Assembly: GCA_026002855.1 (NCBI GenBank)
Contig: BPGD01000001.1
Span: 1,639,972 to 1,703,971 of the forward strand
DNA length: 64,000 nucleotides
Reading direction: 5' to 3'
DNA from: Bryobacteraceae bacterium
GTDB taxonomy: Bacteria > Acidobacteriota > Terriglobia > Bryobacterales > Bryobacteraceae
Positions 37,592-49,468 of this stretch are shown here, one piece after another. The notes under the pieces were generated by a model. The model did not search any database, had not been told where the DNA came from, and saw only the letters and a list, made by a program, of their open reading frames with translations. Position 1 is the first letter of the stretch. Each line of letters starts with the position of its first letter. The position numbers and the translations under genes are program-made.

Positions 37592-38215
37592 TTACAGACA
37601 ATCAAATGACAGGGACACTCGCCTGTCAGCGCCTGCCCCCCCGCACGCTCCCGCGTTCTGTTGGGGCTGGAGACTATCGAGCCATTGCCGCTGCCTCTCG
37701 AAGATCGGACGGAGGCGTTCTTCCAGGGCCGGATCTTTCTGCTCCCGGAAGCCGCCTACCCGCAGCAAAGGATAATTCCACTCGCTGCCGTCGGTGAAGA
37801 CGACCTGCACCGCACCAACAATCAACCTGCCAGACTGGAAGCCCTTGGACCTGGCAATGCGGTACATCTGATCCACGTCGGCCCCTTGGGGCGGAGCAAT
37901 GTGAGTGTCGCCAGGGGCCAGGCTGGCGTCCACTGGCTTGCCAAGGAAAATCCCAAGCTGATTGCGTCCGGAATTGTCGACCAGAACCCACCCGAGCGTG
38001 TATCGAATCACGGGCTTGTCGCTCACGTTCGCCACGGTTAACCGCCCGAGGAGATCCAGATGGATGCTTTGCGCAGGCAGGGCGGCGGCGATCACCTGAA
38101 GCGGACAGTCCGCCTGCCAGACCAGCAGCTCGGGACCGATTCCGACCTGCGCGTTGAGAAACGACGCCGCCAGAAAAGCGGGGACAAGGCGGAAAATCCA
38201 GGACAGCTTCCGCAT
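37592..38215 (-). CDS. Secreted protein of unknown function; cysteine-rich tail in the +1 frame
   Basis: 207 residues in the frame as read. Signal peptide MRKLSWIFRLVPAFLAASFLNAQ, then an Ig-like beta region (LTVANVSDKPVIRYTLGWVLVDNSG, QSGRLIVGAVQVVFTDGSEW) of no family I know. GGAGGT precedes the ATG. Near the end, a run of seven Gs (37636-37642) sits at codons 191-194. As read, translation stops after 14 more residues; with one G fewer it would run 63 further residues, to a stop at 37444, through a tail with ten cysteines. Possible slippage, phase variation or sequencing error. Confidence 0.72.
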   Translation of the reverse strand: MRKLSWIFRLVPAFLAASFLNAQVGIGPELLVWQADCPLQVIAAALPAQSIHLDLLGRLTVANVSDKPVIRYTLGWVLVDNSGRNQLGIFLGKPVDASLAPGDTHIAPPQGADVDQMYRIARSKGFQSGRLIVGAVQVVFTDGSEWNYPLLRVGGFREQKDPALEERLRPIFERQRQWLDSLQPQQNAGACGGAGADRRVSLSFDCL

Positions 38216-38428
38216 CTTGTTGACCTCCAGTGTTCAAATGTTATCACCCGGGGGGGTAGTGTCAAGCCCCGCTTTCACAGGCAGAGTCGAGCGAAGATTT
38301 CCTGAACAGCCAATCCAGCGCGACAATTATGGGAATTCAGAGGCTTGGCCGGTACGGAGAGAAAAGACCCGCCCGATGCACACCAGAAGCGTTACGGAAT
38401 CAGGCCGCCGGAGGCAGCATTCGGCGCG

Positions 38429-38459
38429 TCAGGCGGCGAGGCTCCGCGAAAGGATCTCT
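38429..38459 (-). repeat. Direct repeat, original copy at alcohol dehydrogenase 3' end
   Basis: Covers the stop codon and last nine codons of the alcohol dehydrogenase gene; identical over 31 nt to 37382-37412. The repeat begins exactly at the stop codon, as at many gene-end integration or duplication points. Confidence 0.85.
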
Positions 38460-39592
38460 TCGACCACCGGAGGGGCGACGGCGCCGCGTTCGCCGAGTTT
38501 CACCATGCCGCGCTGCTTGAGCCGCTGCGCCACCAGCTTCGGCGTCTCCGGCCGCACGCCCTCATACCGGGCCAGGCGCGTGGGCACGCCGAGTGATTCG
38601 AAGAAATCTTCGGTGCGGCGGATGGCGGCCTCGATGCGTTCCTCGTCCGAGCCTTCACGGATTCCCCAGACGCGCTCGCCATACTGAAGGAGCTTGGCCG
38701 CCTTGTCGCTCTTGAGCACGCGATACAGATGCGGGGCGACGACGGCGAGCGTGCGCGCGTGGTCGATGCCGTAGAGCGCGGTCAGTTCGTGGCCGATCAT
38801 GTGCGTGGCCCAATCCTGAGGAACACCGCAGCCGATGAGGCCGTTCAGGGCCATGGTGGCCGTCCAGACGAACGTGGCGCGGGCGTCGTAGTCGGAAGGG
38901 TTGGCCAGCGTTTTCGGGCCGATTTCGATGAGCGTCTGAAGGATGGACTCGGCGAAGCGGTCGTTCAGTTCCGCGTGTGCCGGGAAGGTGAGGTACTGCT
39001 CCATCGTGTGCACATAGGCATCGACGATGCCGTTGGCCACCTGCCGGGCCGGGAGCGAGAACGTGGTCTCCGGATCGAGCACGGAGAACTTCGGATAGAC
39101 GTGCGGGGAGGAGAAGGCGAGTTTCTCGCCGGTCTCCGAGCGGCTGATGACGGCGTAGGGGTTGGCTTCCGAGCCGGTGGCAGGCAGGGTGAGCACGCTC
39201 GCCAGCGGGACGGCGGACTTCACTTCGGCGTGCTTCTGCACGATGTCCCACGGCTCGCCTTCAAACGGGATGGCGGCGGCGATGAACTTGGTGCCGTCGA
39301 GCACCGACCCGCCGCCGACGGCGAGCAGAAATTCGGCCTTTTCGGCGCGGGCGAGACGGACGGCCTCCATGAGGGTGCGGTATTCGGGGTTCGGCTGAAT
39401 GCCGCCGAACTCAACGACGGTGCAGTGGCGGAGCGCCGCCATCACCTGATCGTAGACGCCGTTCGAGCGGATGGAGCCGCCGCCGTAAGTCATGAGCACT
39501 TTCGTGCCGGCGGGAATTTCCCTGGATATCGAGGCAATTTGCCCCTTCCCGAAGAGAATTTTCGTCGGATTCCAGTACTCAAAATTCTGCAT
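38429..39592 (-). CDS. Iron-containing alcohol dehydrogenase (YqhD-like)
   Basis: 387 residues. NAD(P)H-dependent reduction of aldehydes or the reverse. Nucleotide-binding GGGSVLDGTKFIA near residue 92, and the metal ligands of group III dehydrogenases in VDAYVHTMEQY, HMIGHELTALYGIDH (Asp and three His). The N-terminal FEYWNPTKILFGKGQI is characteristic of the YqhD/BDH subgroup, which acts on butanal- or propanal-type substrates. GGGAG precedes the ATG. It is 58 nt downstream of guaB. Confidence 0.93.
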   Translation of the reverse strand: MQNFEYWNPTKILFGKGQIASISREIPAGTKVLMTYGGGSIRSNGVYDQVMAALRHCTVVEFGGIQPNPEYRTLMEAVRLARAEKAEFLLAVGGGSVLDGTKFIAAAIPFEGEPWDIVQKHAEVKSAVPLASVLTLPATGSEANPYAVISRSETGEKLAFSSPHVYPKFSVLDPETTFSLPARQVANGIVDAYVHTMEQYLTFPAHAELNDRFAESILQTLIEIGPKTLANPSDYDARATFVWTATMALNGLIGCGVPQDWATHMIGHELTALYGIDHARTLAVVAPHLYRVLKSDKAAKLLQYGERVWGIREGSDEERIEAAIRRTEDFFESLGVPTRLARYEGVRPETPKLVAQRLKQRGMVKLGERGAVAPPVVEEILSRSLAA

Positions 39593-39650
39593 GGCAACTC
39601 CCTGATAGAAAATTTTATTTTCCGTTCCGCGGACGCTGCGGCGGCGCGCC

Positions 39651-42834
<3,184 letters not shown>

Positions 42835-42836
42835 GG

Positions 42837-43505
42837 TCAGTCCCGGCTCCGCTGGCCGAACAGCGCGGTGCCAATGCGGATGTGGGTGGCGCCTTCCTCG
42901 ATGGCCACTTCAAAGTCGTGCGACATGCCCATGGAGAGACCGCTGAGGCCGCAGGTTTGGGCCAGTTCACGGAGGCGGCGGAAATAGGGCCGGGAGAACT
43001 CAGCCTCGTCCGACCATGGCGGCATGGTCATCAGTCCGGTGAGGCGCAGGTTGGGAAGGGCGCGGATCGAATCGACGAGCTCGGGCAGTTCCTCCGGCGC
43101 GCAACCCGCCTTGGTCTCCTCGGGCGAGAGCTTCACCTCGATCATCACTTCGAGCGGGCGGCCGACGGCATCGAGCCGGCGGGCCAGTTTCGCCGAATCC
43201 ACCGTCTGGATGATGTCGAACAGCTCGGCCGCGCGGCGGCTCTTGTTGGATTGCAGGTGTCCGATCAGGTGGAAGCGCGCGCCCTCGAGCTGGCGCACGC
43301 GGGCCGCCTTTTGCTCGAATTCCTGGACGTAATTTTCGCCAAAATCCCGCAGGCCGAGCGCGTGGGCCTGAAGAATGACGTCGGCGGGGAAGGTCTTCGT
43401 GACCGCCACCAGCGTGATCTCCTCCCGGCGGCGCCCACAGCGCTGGCACGCTCTCTGGATGCGCTCCTCCACCTCTTCGAGACGACGGGAAAGACCGGAA
43501 ACCAC
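42837..43505 (-). CDS. yggS: YggS-family pyridoxal phosphate homeostasis protein
   Basis: 222 residues, typical. PLP-binding lysine K37 in LVAVTKTFPAD, followed by FGENYVQEF, FHLIGHLQSNKSR and LSMGMSHDFEVAIEEGATHIRIGTALFG. Binds PLP and buffers its supply; no catalytic activity is established for the family. Its start faces the divergent nuclease-like gene with only 23 nt between start codons, so the promoters overlap. Confidence 0.95.
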   Translation of the reverse strand: MVSGLSRRLEEVEERIQRACQRCGRRREEITLVAVTKTFPADVILQAHALGLRDFGENYVQEFEQKAARVRQLEGARFHLIGHLQSNKSRRAAELFDIIQTVDSAKLARRLDAVGRPLEVMIEVKLSPEETKAGCAPEELPELVDSIRALPNLRLTGLMTMPPWSDEAEFSRPYFRRLRELAQTCGLSGLSMGMSHDFEVAIEEGATHIRIGTALFGQRSRD

Positions 43506-43515
43506 TGCCCGCCAT

Positions 43516-43521
43516 TATAAT
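43516..43521 (+). promoter_or_regulatory. Consensus -10 hexamer (TATAAT), leaderless arrangement
   Basis: A perfect TATAAT ends 7 nt before the ATG at 43529 and overlaps an alternative ATG at 43520, ruling the latter out if this promoter is used. Transcription would begin at the start codon. Confidence 0.6.
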
Positions 43522-43528
43522 GGCCCCG

Positions 43529-45043
43529 ATGGCCGGCCTCCGCAAGGCGGGCCGCGCAGAGCCGGCCGCGGCCCTGCGCGCTGAGGCAGAGCGTTTTCTC
43601 GCCTCCTGCCGCGATCCTGTGCTGCTGGAACCGGGCGAGGCACCGTTTGTCCTTTCGGCGGGCCACGGCATCTCTCTTACCGAACGCGGCCGCTTTCTGC
43701 TGGTGGAGGCCTGGGACGAGACGCGGAGCCTGGCGCGCCGCGTCACGGGGATCGCGGAGAAGCAACGCGGGCGGCTGGTGTTTTCGGTGGAGCGCTTCGG
43801 CGGCCGCAAGGGCCGGCTCACGCTGGCTGACCGCGCCGAACCGGCGGCCGCGCCCGCGCTTGAGCGCGGCTCGCGTACGGTCCTGCTCGAACGGCTGCGG
43901 CGCTGGCTGGCGCGGCAGTTTCCCGGTTGGCATCTGCGGGAGCTCAGCGCAGGCATGGATCTGGAGAACACCCTCTCGCCCGCCTGCCCGCGCGCCCTGC
44001 TGACGCTGGGACAGCGGCGGCTGGCGGCTGTGGCCGCCGATGCTGCTCATGCGCCGCAGGTGCTCGCGCAGGGGTTGCTGTGGCTGGACTACCTGCGGCG
44101 CCGCGATGACGTGGACGCGCGCACGCTGGCGCTCTTCCTGCCGCGCGGCACGGAGACGTCCGCAATGCTGTGCCTGAAATGGCTGGATGTGGAAGCGGCG
44201 CTGTACGTGTACGGGGACGACGGTGTAGAAGAGCGTGCCGAAACAGCCGACGCCGGCAACCGGATCCGCGAGCTGGCGCGGTGGGTGGAGCCGCCGGCGC
44301 CGGCCGCCGGCGAAACGGCGCGGTGGGTGCATGAGCTGGCGCTCGAAGAGGGAGTCGAAACGATCGCCGCCGCGCCGGGCGAGTGGAGCCTGCGGGTGCG
44401 AGGACTGGAGTTCGCGCGCTGGCGGCGGGGCAGGCTGTTTTATGGAGTCCCGGCGCGGCGCCGGGCGAACCGGATCGGGCCGGTGCGGGCGCTGGCGCGT
44501 GAGCTGGCCCTCATCCGGAGCGCGGACGGCGAGGACCCGCGCCATCCGTGGCGGCTGGCCCGGCCGGAGTCGTGGCTGGAAAGCCTGTTGCGGGCGCGGC
44601 TGGAGCTGATCGACCCGCTGCTCCTGCCCGCGCCCGTCTACACGCAGGTCGGCATGGTGGAAGGGCTGGACCGCAGCATCGCGGACCTGGTGGCGCTGCG
44701 GCGGGACGGACGGCTGACGGTGATTGAGATCAAGGCGGCGCCCGACGCGAACCTGCCCATGCAGGCGCTCGAGTATTGGGCGCGCGTGGCGCATCACGCT
44801 TCCCGCGGGGAGTTCGCCCGGAGCGGCTATTTCCGGGGCCTGACCGTGCGGAGCGAGCCGCCACGGCTGGTGCTGGCGGCGCCGGCGCTGGCCTTTCACC
44901 CTTCCACGGAAACGCTGCTCGGCTATTTCCAGCCTGCGGTGGAGGTGGAGCGCGTCGGGCTTGGCGTAGAATGGCAGCAGAACGCGCGCGTCGTGTTGCG
45001 CGTGGCGGGAGCGGCTCGTCCTGAATGGGACGAAGACGAGTGA
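43529..45043 (+). CDS. Conserved-looking protein with C-terminal PD-(D/E)XK nuclease-like motif
   Basis: 504 residues from 43529; I do not recognise the full-length family. Near the C terminus the sequence SIADLVALRRDGRLTVIEIK, followed by MQALEYWARV, fits a PD-(D/E)XK core: aspartate at about 386, glutamate and lysine of EIK at about 400-402, and a glutamine at about 412. The N-terminal 350 residues are arginine-rich, without membrane segments, and contain an extensive helical region. The family includes restriction, repair and mobile-element nucleases; here no methylase or helicase is adjacent. Followed after 12 nt by a DUF697-like gene. Confidence 0.7.
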   Translation: MAGLRKAGRAEPAAALRAEAERFLASCRDPVLLEPGEAPFVLSAGHGISLTERGRFLLVEAWDETRSLARRVTGIAEKQRGRLVFSVERFGGRKGRLTLADRAEPAAAPALERGSRTVLLERLRRWLARQFPGWHLRELSAGMDLENTLSPACPRALLTLGQRRLAAVAADAAHAPQVLAQGLLWLDYLRRRDDVDARTLALFLPRGTETSAMLCLKWLDVEAALYVYGDDGVEERAETADAGNRIRELARWVEPPAPAAGETARWVHELALEEGVETIAAAPGEWSLRVRGLEFARWRRGRLFYGVPARRRANRIGPVRALARELALIRSADGEDPRHPWRLARPESWLESLLRARLELIDPLLLPAPVYTQVGMVEGLDRSIADLVALRRDGRLTVIEIKAAPDANLPMQALEYWARVAHHASRGEFARSGYFRGLTVRSEPPRLVLAAPALAFHPSTETLLGYFQPAVEVERVGLGVEWQQNARVVLRVAGAARPEWDEDE

Positions 45044-45055
45044 GGCGAGACGGGC

Positions 45056-45931
45056 ATGCGGTTCCTCGAACAGATACGCGGCGCGTTGCGCAAGGTGGAT
45101 CCCGAGTCGATTCGCGCGCTGGCGCGCAGGCGGTACCGCATCCTGGTGATCGCCAACAGCTCGGCGTCCTATGCGGCCATCGAGGACTTTCTTGCACCGG
45201 CCGGGCTCAGCCGTGAGAAGCGGCTGGAAGCGGCCGAGACGCTGGTGCGCGCCTGCGACCCCGACGCCGAGGGCCGGTTCCATTTCATCTTCGCCGAGCA
45301 GGGCATGGAGCCGCCCGAAGGGTGGATTGCGGGCGAGGATCTGTTCTACTTCGACGTGCGCCGGCTGCCGCGCTTTGTCGAGGAGTTCGTCGCCGCGCGG
45401 CCGGACGAGGCGCTGGCGCTCGGGCGGCTCCTCCGGCCCGTGCGCGATGAATATGCACGGCAGACGATTCACCAGGTGTCGAAAGAGAACGCGCTGTTCA
45501 GCATCATGACGTCGCTGCCGAACATCATTCCTGGGCTCGGCCAGCTGCCGTGGCTGATCGGCGAGTTCGCCTCCGACACGGCGGTGCTGACGGCGAACCA
45601 GATCCGGATGGCATTTCTGCTGGCCGCTGCCAGCGACCGGGAGATCGGGTTCCGCGAGCAGCGGCGCGAGATCGGCTCGATCATTGCCGGCGCCTGGGGC
45701 TGGCGGGCCGGTGCGCGCGAGCTGGTCAGCAAGGTCCCGTTCGGCGGCGGCGTGATTCCGAAGGCCGCCATCGCTTATGCGGGTACGTTTGTCGTCGGGC
45801 TCGCGCTCGACCGCTATTACAGCCTCGGCTACGGACTCAGCCGCGAGGAACGCCGCCGCGCGTACGCCGAGGCCTATGAGCGCGGTCGCCGGGTGGCCGC
45901 AGGCCTTCTGCGCGTGGCCAGGGCGGGCTGA
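45056..45931 (+). CDS. DUF697-like membrane-associated protein
   Basis: 291 residues, not assigned to a characterised family. The middle (ENALFSIMTSLPNIIPGLGQLPWLIGEFASDTAVLTANQIRM in part) and the glycine-rich stretch VSKVPFGGGVIPKAAIAYAGTFVVGLALDRYY resemble the DUF697/YcjF helical membrane region, but the GTPase partner domain common in that group is missing. The first 130 residues are soluble and charged. Probably co-transcribed with the nuclease-like gene 12 nt upstream and the SDR 26 nt downstream. Confidence 0.6.
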   Translation: MRFLEQIRGALRKVDPESIRALARRRYRILVIANSSASYAAIEDFLAPAGLSREKRLEAAETLVRACDPDAEGRFHFIFAEQGMEPPEGWIAGEDLFYFDVRRLPRFVEEFVAARPDEALALGRLLRPVRDEYARQTIHQVSKENALFSIMTSLPNIIPGLGQLPWLIGEFASDTAVLTANQIRMAFLLAAASDREIGFREQRREIGSIIAGAWGWRAGARELVSKVPFGGGVIPKAAIAYAGTFVVGLALDRYYSLGYGLSREERRRAYAEAYERGRRVAAGLLRVARAG

Positions 45932-45957
45932 GCGGCGCGAATCGGGAAAGGAGCTGC

Positions 45958-46701
45958 ATGCAGGAGGAAACGCCTGTCGCCATTGTTACTGGCGCTTCGC
46001 GCGGCATCGGGCGCGGCATCGCGCTCGAGCTGGCGCGCACGCACCGCGTCATCGGCACCTACCGCGGGCGCCGGGACGCCGCCGAGAGTCTCGCCGCCGA
46101 GTGCGGCGCCGACATCGTGCAGTGTGACGTGAGTTCGGGCGCCGACCGGATGGCGCTGATCGGGCACGCAAGGAAGCGTTACGGAAGGCTGGACCTGCTG
46201 GTGAACAACGCCGGCATCGCGCCGCGCGAGCGCCTGGACATTCTCGAAGCGACAGAAGAGATCTTCGACGAAGTGATCCAGACGAACCTGAAGGGCCCGT
46301 ATTTTCTGACGCAGCTTGCGGCGCGGTGGATGGTGGAGCAGGGCTACGGCCGCATTGTCTTCATCACCTCGATTTCGGCTTACACGGCTTCGCTGAACCG
46401 CGGCGAATACTGCATTTCGAAAGCGGGCCTGAGCATGGCGGTGCAGTTGTGGGCGGCGCGGCTGGCGCCGCACAACGTGCAGGTGTTCGAGGTGCGGCCG
46501 GGCATCATTCAGACCGACATGATCGAGCGCGTCCGGCAGGTGTATGAAGAGAAGGCGCGCGCCGGGCTGCTGCCGCAAGGCCGGCTGGGCGCGCCGGAGG
46601 ACGTGGCGCGGCAGGTGCGGGCTATCGCCGACGGCCTGCTCGACTATGGCACTGGCACGGTGTTGAACGCCGACGGCGGGTTCCACCTGCGGACGTTGTG
46701 A
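45958..46701 (+). CDS. Short-chain dehydrogenase/reductase (3-ketoacyl-reductase type)
   Basis: 247 residues. Rossmann motif TGASRGIGRGI at about 10-20, NNAGIAP, and the catalytic tyrosine and lysine in YCISKAGLSM, with serine in FITSISAYTAS. Classical SDR; several such enzymes oxidise sugars or sugar acids, and the ELARTHRVIGTYRGR segment after the first helix suggests NADP use. It is followed by a carrier and an oxidoreductase, which favours a catabolic role over fatty-acid synthesis. AAAGGAG precedes the ATG. Confidence 0.92.
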   Translation: MQEETPVAIVTGASRGIGRGIALELARTHRVIGTYRGRRDAAESLAAECGADIVQCDVSSGADRMALIGHARKRYGRLDLLVNNAGIAPRERLDILEATEEIFDEVIQTNLKGPYFLTQLAARWMVEQGYGRIVFITSISAYTASLNRGEYCISKAGLSMAVQLWAARLAPHNVQVFEVRPGIIQTDMIERVRQVYEEKARAGLLPQGRLGAPEDVARQVRAIADGLLDYGTGTVLNADGGFHLRTL

Positions 46702-46750
46702 TATAACTGACATTTCACTATGGCGCGGGCCTGGCCCCGGCGCCGGGGAG

Positions 46751-46756
46751 TATTGT
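46751..46756 (+). promoter_or_regulatory. -10-like hexamer (TATTGT), leaderless arrangement
   Basis: TATTGT ends 6 nt before the ATG at 46763 of the MFS gene, the same distance as at 22919 and 24465. It is two mismatches from the consensus, so weaker on its own. Confidence 0.35.
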
Positions 46757-46762
46757 TCAGAG

Positions 46763-48004
46763 ATGAAGAGAAAGTTCCACGGTCCGTGGATTGTGCTGGC
46801 CGCCTTCATTACGTTCGGCCTGTCCACCGGCCTGCCCTATTACAATATTTCGTTTTTCTACGATTATTTCAACCGGGATTTTGGCTGGTCACGAGAGCAG
46901 ATCACGCTGGGATTTCCCCTGGCGGTGGCGCTGACGATCTGGACTGGGCCGTTGCTGATCCACCGCTTCAGTCCGCGGCGGCTGATCCTGGTGGGAACGT
47001 TTCTGACTTTCTGTGCTCTGGCCGGCTTCGGCCTCATGCCGGGCAGGCTGAGCGTGTATTACCTGTTGTGGGTCATTTATACGGTCGGCTATTTTCTTTC
47101 CGGCCCGCCGCCTCACCAGTTCATCATCTCCAACTGGTACCGGCGCAACCGGGGCAAGGCGATGGCGGTGGTTTATGTCGGCGTCGGCGTGATCGGCTCG
47201 TTGGGCAGCTTCCTGGCCAAGCCGTTGACGGAATGGTTCGGCTATCACATGGCGCTGGTCATTCTCGGGCTCATGCTGTTTCTGGCCTGGCCCCTGGTGA
47301 TCTTCATCATGAAAGACCATCCCCGCGAGATGGGGCAGAATCCGGACGGCGATCCGGAGCCGCCTGCCGAGCAGGCCGTCCGACCGCAGAGCTTCCGGTG
47401 GCTTCTGGCGAGGCCTGCCTTCTGGCTGCTGCTGGTGGGCAGCGTGTGCTCCATTGGGAGCATCGGAGCCGTGAATTTTCACATGAAATTCGTGTTCCTT
47501 GATCAGGGATTCCAGCCGGGCCCGCACGTGGATGGCGCCTGGCGCACGGCATCGATCCTCATCCTGTGGTCGTCGATCGTGGGCCGCCTGGGAATGGGCT
47601 ACCTGGCCGACCGCTTCACGAAAAAGTGGGTGATGTTTGTCACCTATTTCATCGTCGCCGCAACGATCCCGCTGCTTCTTCACGTGCATCCGGGCGATGA
47701 AGCGTGGCTCTACATTTTTGCCGTCTTGTTCGGCTTCGGCATGGGAGCCGACTACATGCTGATTCCGCTGATGGCGGCCGAGGCCTTCGGCGTGAACACG
47801 CTGCCTAAGGCGATGTCCGTCATTCTTCCGGCGGACACGATCGGCCAGACCTGGTTTCCGTATATCGTCGCCCACCTCCGCACGATGCTGGGAAGCTACG
47901 ACCAGGCGCTGATGGTGGTGCTGGCCATCGCGATGACCGGCGCACTCGCCATCGCACTGTTGCCGAACACGCAACAGCTTGGCGCGAAGAACCAGAACCG
48001 CTGA
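46763..48004 (+). CDS. Major facilitator superfamily transporter (OFA-like)
   Basis: 413 residues with twelve hydrophobic segments. The first loop motif is missing its usual form, but NWYRRNRGKAMAVVYVGVGVIGS and GRLGMGYLADRF (A-like motif between TM8 and TM9) are typical of the oxalate/formate antiporter group and of monocarboxylate carriers. Co-directional with an SDR and an Old-Yellow-Enzyme-type gene (6 nt), and facing a LarA-like racemase gene, it probably carries a hydroxy- or sugar acid. Confidence 0.9.
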   Translation: MKRKFHGPWIVLAAFITFGLSTGLPYYNISFFYDYFNRDFGWSREQITLGFPLAVALTIWTGPLLIHRFSPRRLILVGTFLTFCALAGFGLMPGRLSVYYLLWVIYTVGYFLSGPPPHQFIISNWYRRNRGKAMAVVYVGVGVIGSLGSFLAKPLTEWFGYHMALVILGLMLFLAWPLVIFIMKDHPREMGQNPDGDPEPPAEQAVRPQSFRWLLARPAFWLLLVGSVCSIGSIGAVNFHMKFVFLDQGFQPGPHVDGAWRTASILILWSSIVGRLGMGYLADRFTKKWVMFVTYFIVAATIPLLLHVHPGDEAWLYIFAVLFGFGMGADYMLIPLMAAEAFGVNTLPKAMSVILPADTIGQTWFPYIVAHLRTMLGSYDQALMVVLAIAMTGALAIALLPNTQQLGAKNQNR

Positions 48005-48010
48005 GACCAT

Positions 48011-49447
48011 ATGCGGCACTTCACATACCGATCCTTGGAAGAACTGGAGGCCGCAGCACGCGAGCTGGGCGCGGTGCATGTGCGCTTTGTTCATGACCGG
48101 GCGCGCGTGCAGGAGCTGCTGGCGCGCCGGGTGCAGGTGGGCGGCCTCTGCGTCGGCAACTCGATGGCGATCCATCCGATGGAGGGATGCGACGGCACGC
48201 GCGACGGAAAGCCGGATGAATTGACCTGGCGCCGGTATGAGCGTTTCGCCCGCGGCGGGGCCAAGCTCATCTGGTTCGAGGCCACCGCCGTGCGCGCCGA
48301 CGGGCGCGCCAACACACGGCAGGTGATGCTGGCGCCGCACACGGTGGACGAATTCGCCCGCCTGCTTGAGATGATGCGCCGCGTGCACCGCGAGGAGTGG
48401 GGCACGGCCGACGATCTACTCATCCCGGTACAGCTCACCCATTCCGGCCGTTACTCGCACCCGGCGCGCATCATCGCGTATCACAACCCGCTGATCGACC
48501 AGAAGACCGGCACGCCGACCGACTACCCGGTGATCAGCGACGACGAACTGGAACGGTTGGAAGATGATTACGTCCGCGCCGCCGGGCTGGCGCTCGAGGC
48601 CGGCTTTACCGCGGTGGACATCAAGGCCACCCACGGCTATCTGCTGAGCGAGCTATTGGGGGCGAAGACGCGCGAAGGCCGCTATGGGGGGAGCCTCGAG
48701 AATCGCACACGATTCATCCGGAATGTTTTGGGCAAGATCCGTGCCCGGTTCGGCCGCCGGCTGATGCTGTGCATGCGGCTGGGCTGCTACGACGGCGTCC
48801 CCTATGAGCGGGACGGGCAGACCGGCATCGGCCGGCCGCTGCCGTATCCGGTGCCGTATCCATGGGGCTGGGGCGTGAATCCGATGAACCCGCTGGAGCC
48901 CGATCTCGCCGAGGTGAAACAGGCGATCCGCTGGTTTGTCGAGGACGGCGTCGAGCTGCTCAACGTGAGCATGGGCAGCCCGTATTACAACCCGCACATC
49001 GGACGCCCGTTCGAAAAGCCCGACGAGGGCAACTACGAGCAGCCCGAGCACCCGCTGCTCGGCGTCGACCGCCACTTCCGCTTGGCAGGCGAACTGCAAC
49101 AGACGTTTTCGGAGCTGCCGATGGTGGGCACCGGTTACAGTTGGTTGCAGAAGTATTTCATCCACGCGGGCGCGGCCAACATCGAGGACGGGCGCATTCG
49201 CTTCGTCGGCATCGGGCGCGGGGCGCTCACCTATCCGGACTTCGCGCGCGACGTGCTGGAAAAGGGCGAGCTCGACGAGTCGCGCGTCTGCAAGACGCTC
49301 ACCTTCTGCACGTTCTTGATGCGGCAGAAGAATAACGAGCTCGGCCAGTTCCCCACCGGTTGCCCGCCCTTTGACAAGGAAGTCTACGGGCCCATCATGA
49401 AGCAGGCGCGGGAGGCGAAGCGGAAGGCCGAGCAGACGCGCGGATGA
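48011..49447 (+). CDS. NADH:flavin oxidoreductase (Old Yellow Enzyme-like)
   Basis: 478 residues, a TIM-barrel FMN enzyme. Typical blocks are present: VGNSMAIHPMEGCDG, IPVQLTHSGRYS, VDIKATHGYLLSELLGAKTREGRYGGSLENRTRFIRNV-like (shown in part) and VGIGRGALTYPDF. Cysteines in SRVCKTLTFCTFLMRQ occur where 2,4-dienoyl-CoA reductase relatives bind a cluster, but the full four-cysteine set is not seen. Start 6 nt after the MFS stop. The substrate is unknown. Confidence 0.9.
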   Translation: MRHFTYRSLEELEAAARELGAVHVRFVHDRARVQELLARRVQVGGLCVGNSMAIHPMEGCDGTRDGKPDELTWRRYERFARGGAKLIWFEATAVRADGRANTRQVMLAPHTVDEFARLLEMMRRVHREEWGTADDLLIPVQLTHSGRYSHPARIIAYHNPLIDQKTGTPTDYPVISDDELERLEDDYVRAAGLALEAGFTAVDIKATHGYLLSELLGAKTREGRYGGSLENRTRFIRNVLGKIRARFGRRLMLCMRLGCYDGVPYERDGQTGIGRPLPYPVPYPWGWGVNPMNPLEPDLAEVKQAIRWFVEDGVELLNVSMGSPYYNPHIGRPFEKPDEGNYEQPEHPLLGVDRHFRLAGELQQTFSELPMVGTGYSWLQKYFIHAGAANIEDGRIRFVGIGRGALTYPDFARDVLEKGELDESRVCKTLTFCTFLMRQKNNELGQFPTGCPPFDKEVYGPIMKQAREAKRKAEQTRG

Positions 49448-49468
49448 GCGGAATGCCGGGCGCCGCCC

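Noticed and set aside
43520-43528. ATG at 43520 as start of the nuclease-like gene
   Set aside because: It overlaps the TATAAT hexamer; the ATG at 43529 fits a promoter-to-start distance seen elsewhere in the window.
43265-45472. 735-codon minus-strand frame
   Set aside because: Antisense to the nuclease-like gene and overlapping yggS; His/Gln/Arg-rich composition typical of shadows.
46889-48388. 499-codon minus-strand frame
   Set aside because: Opposite a clear twelve-helix MFS carrier and the oxidoreductase start.
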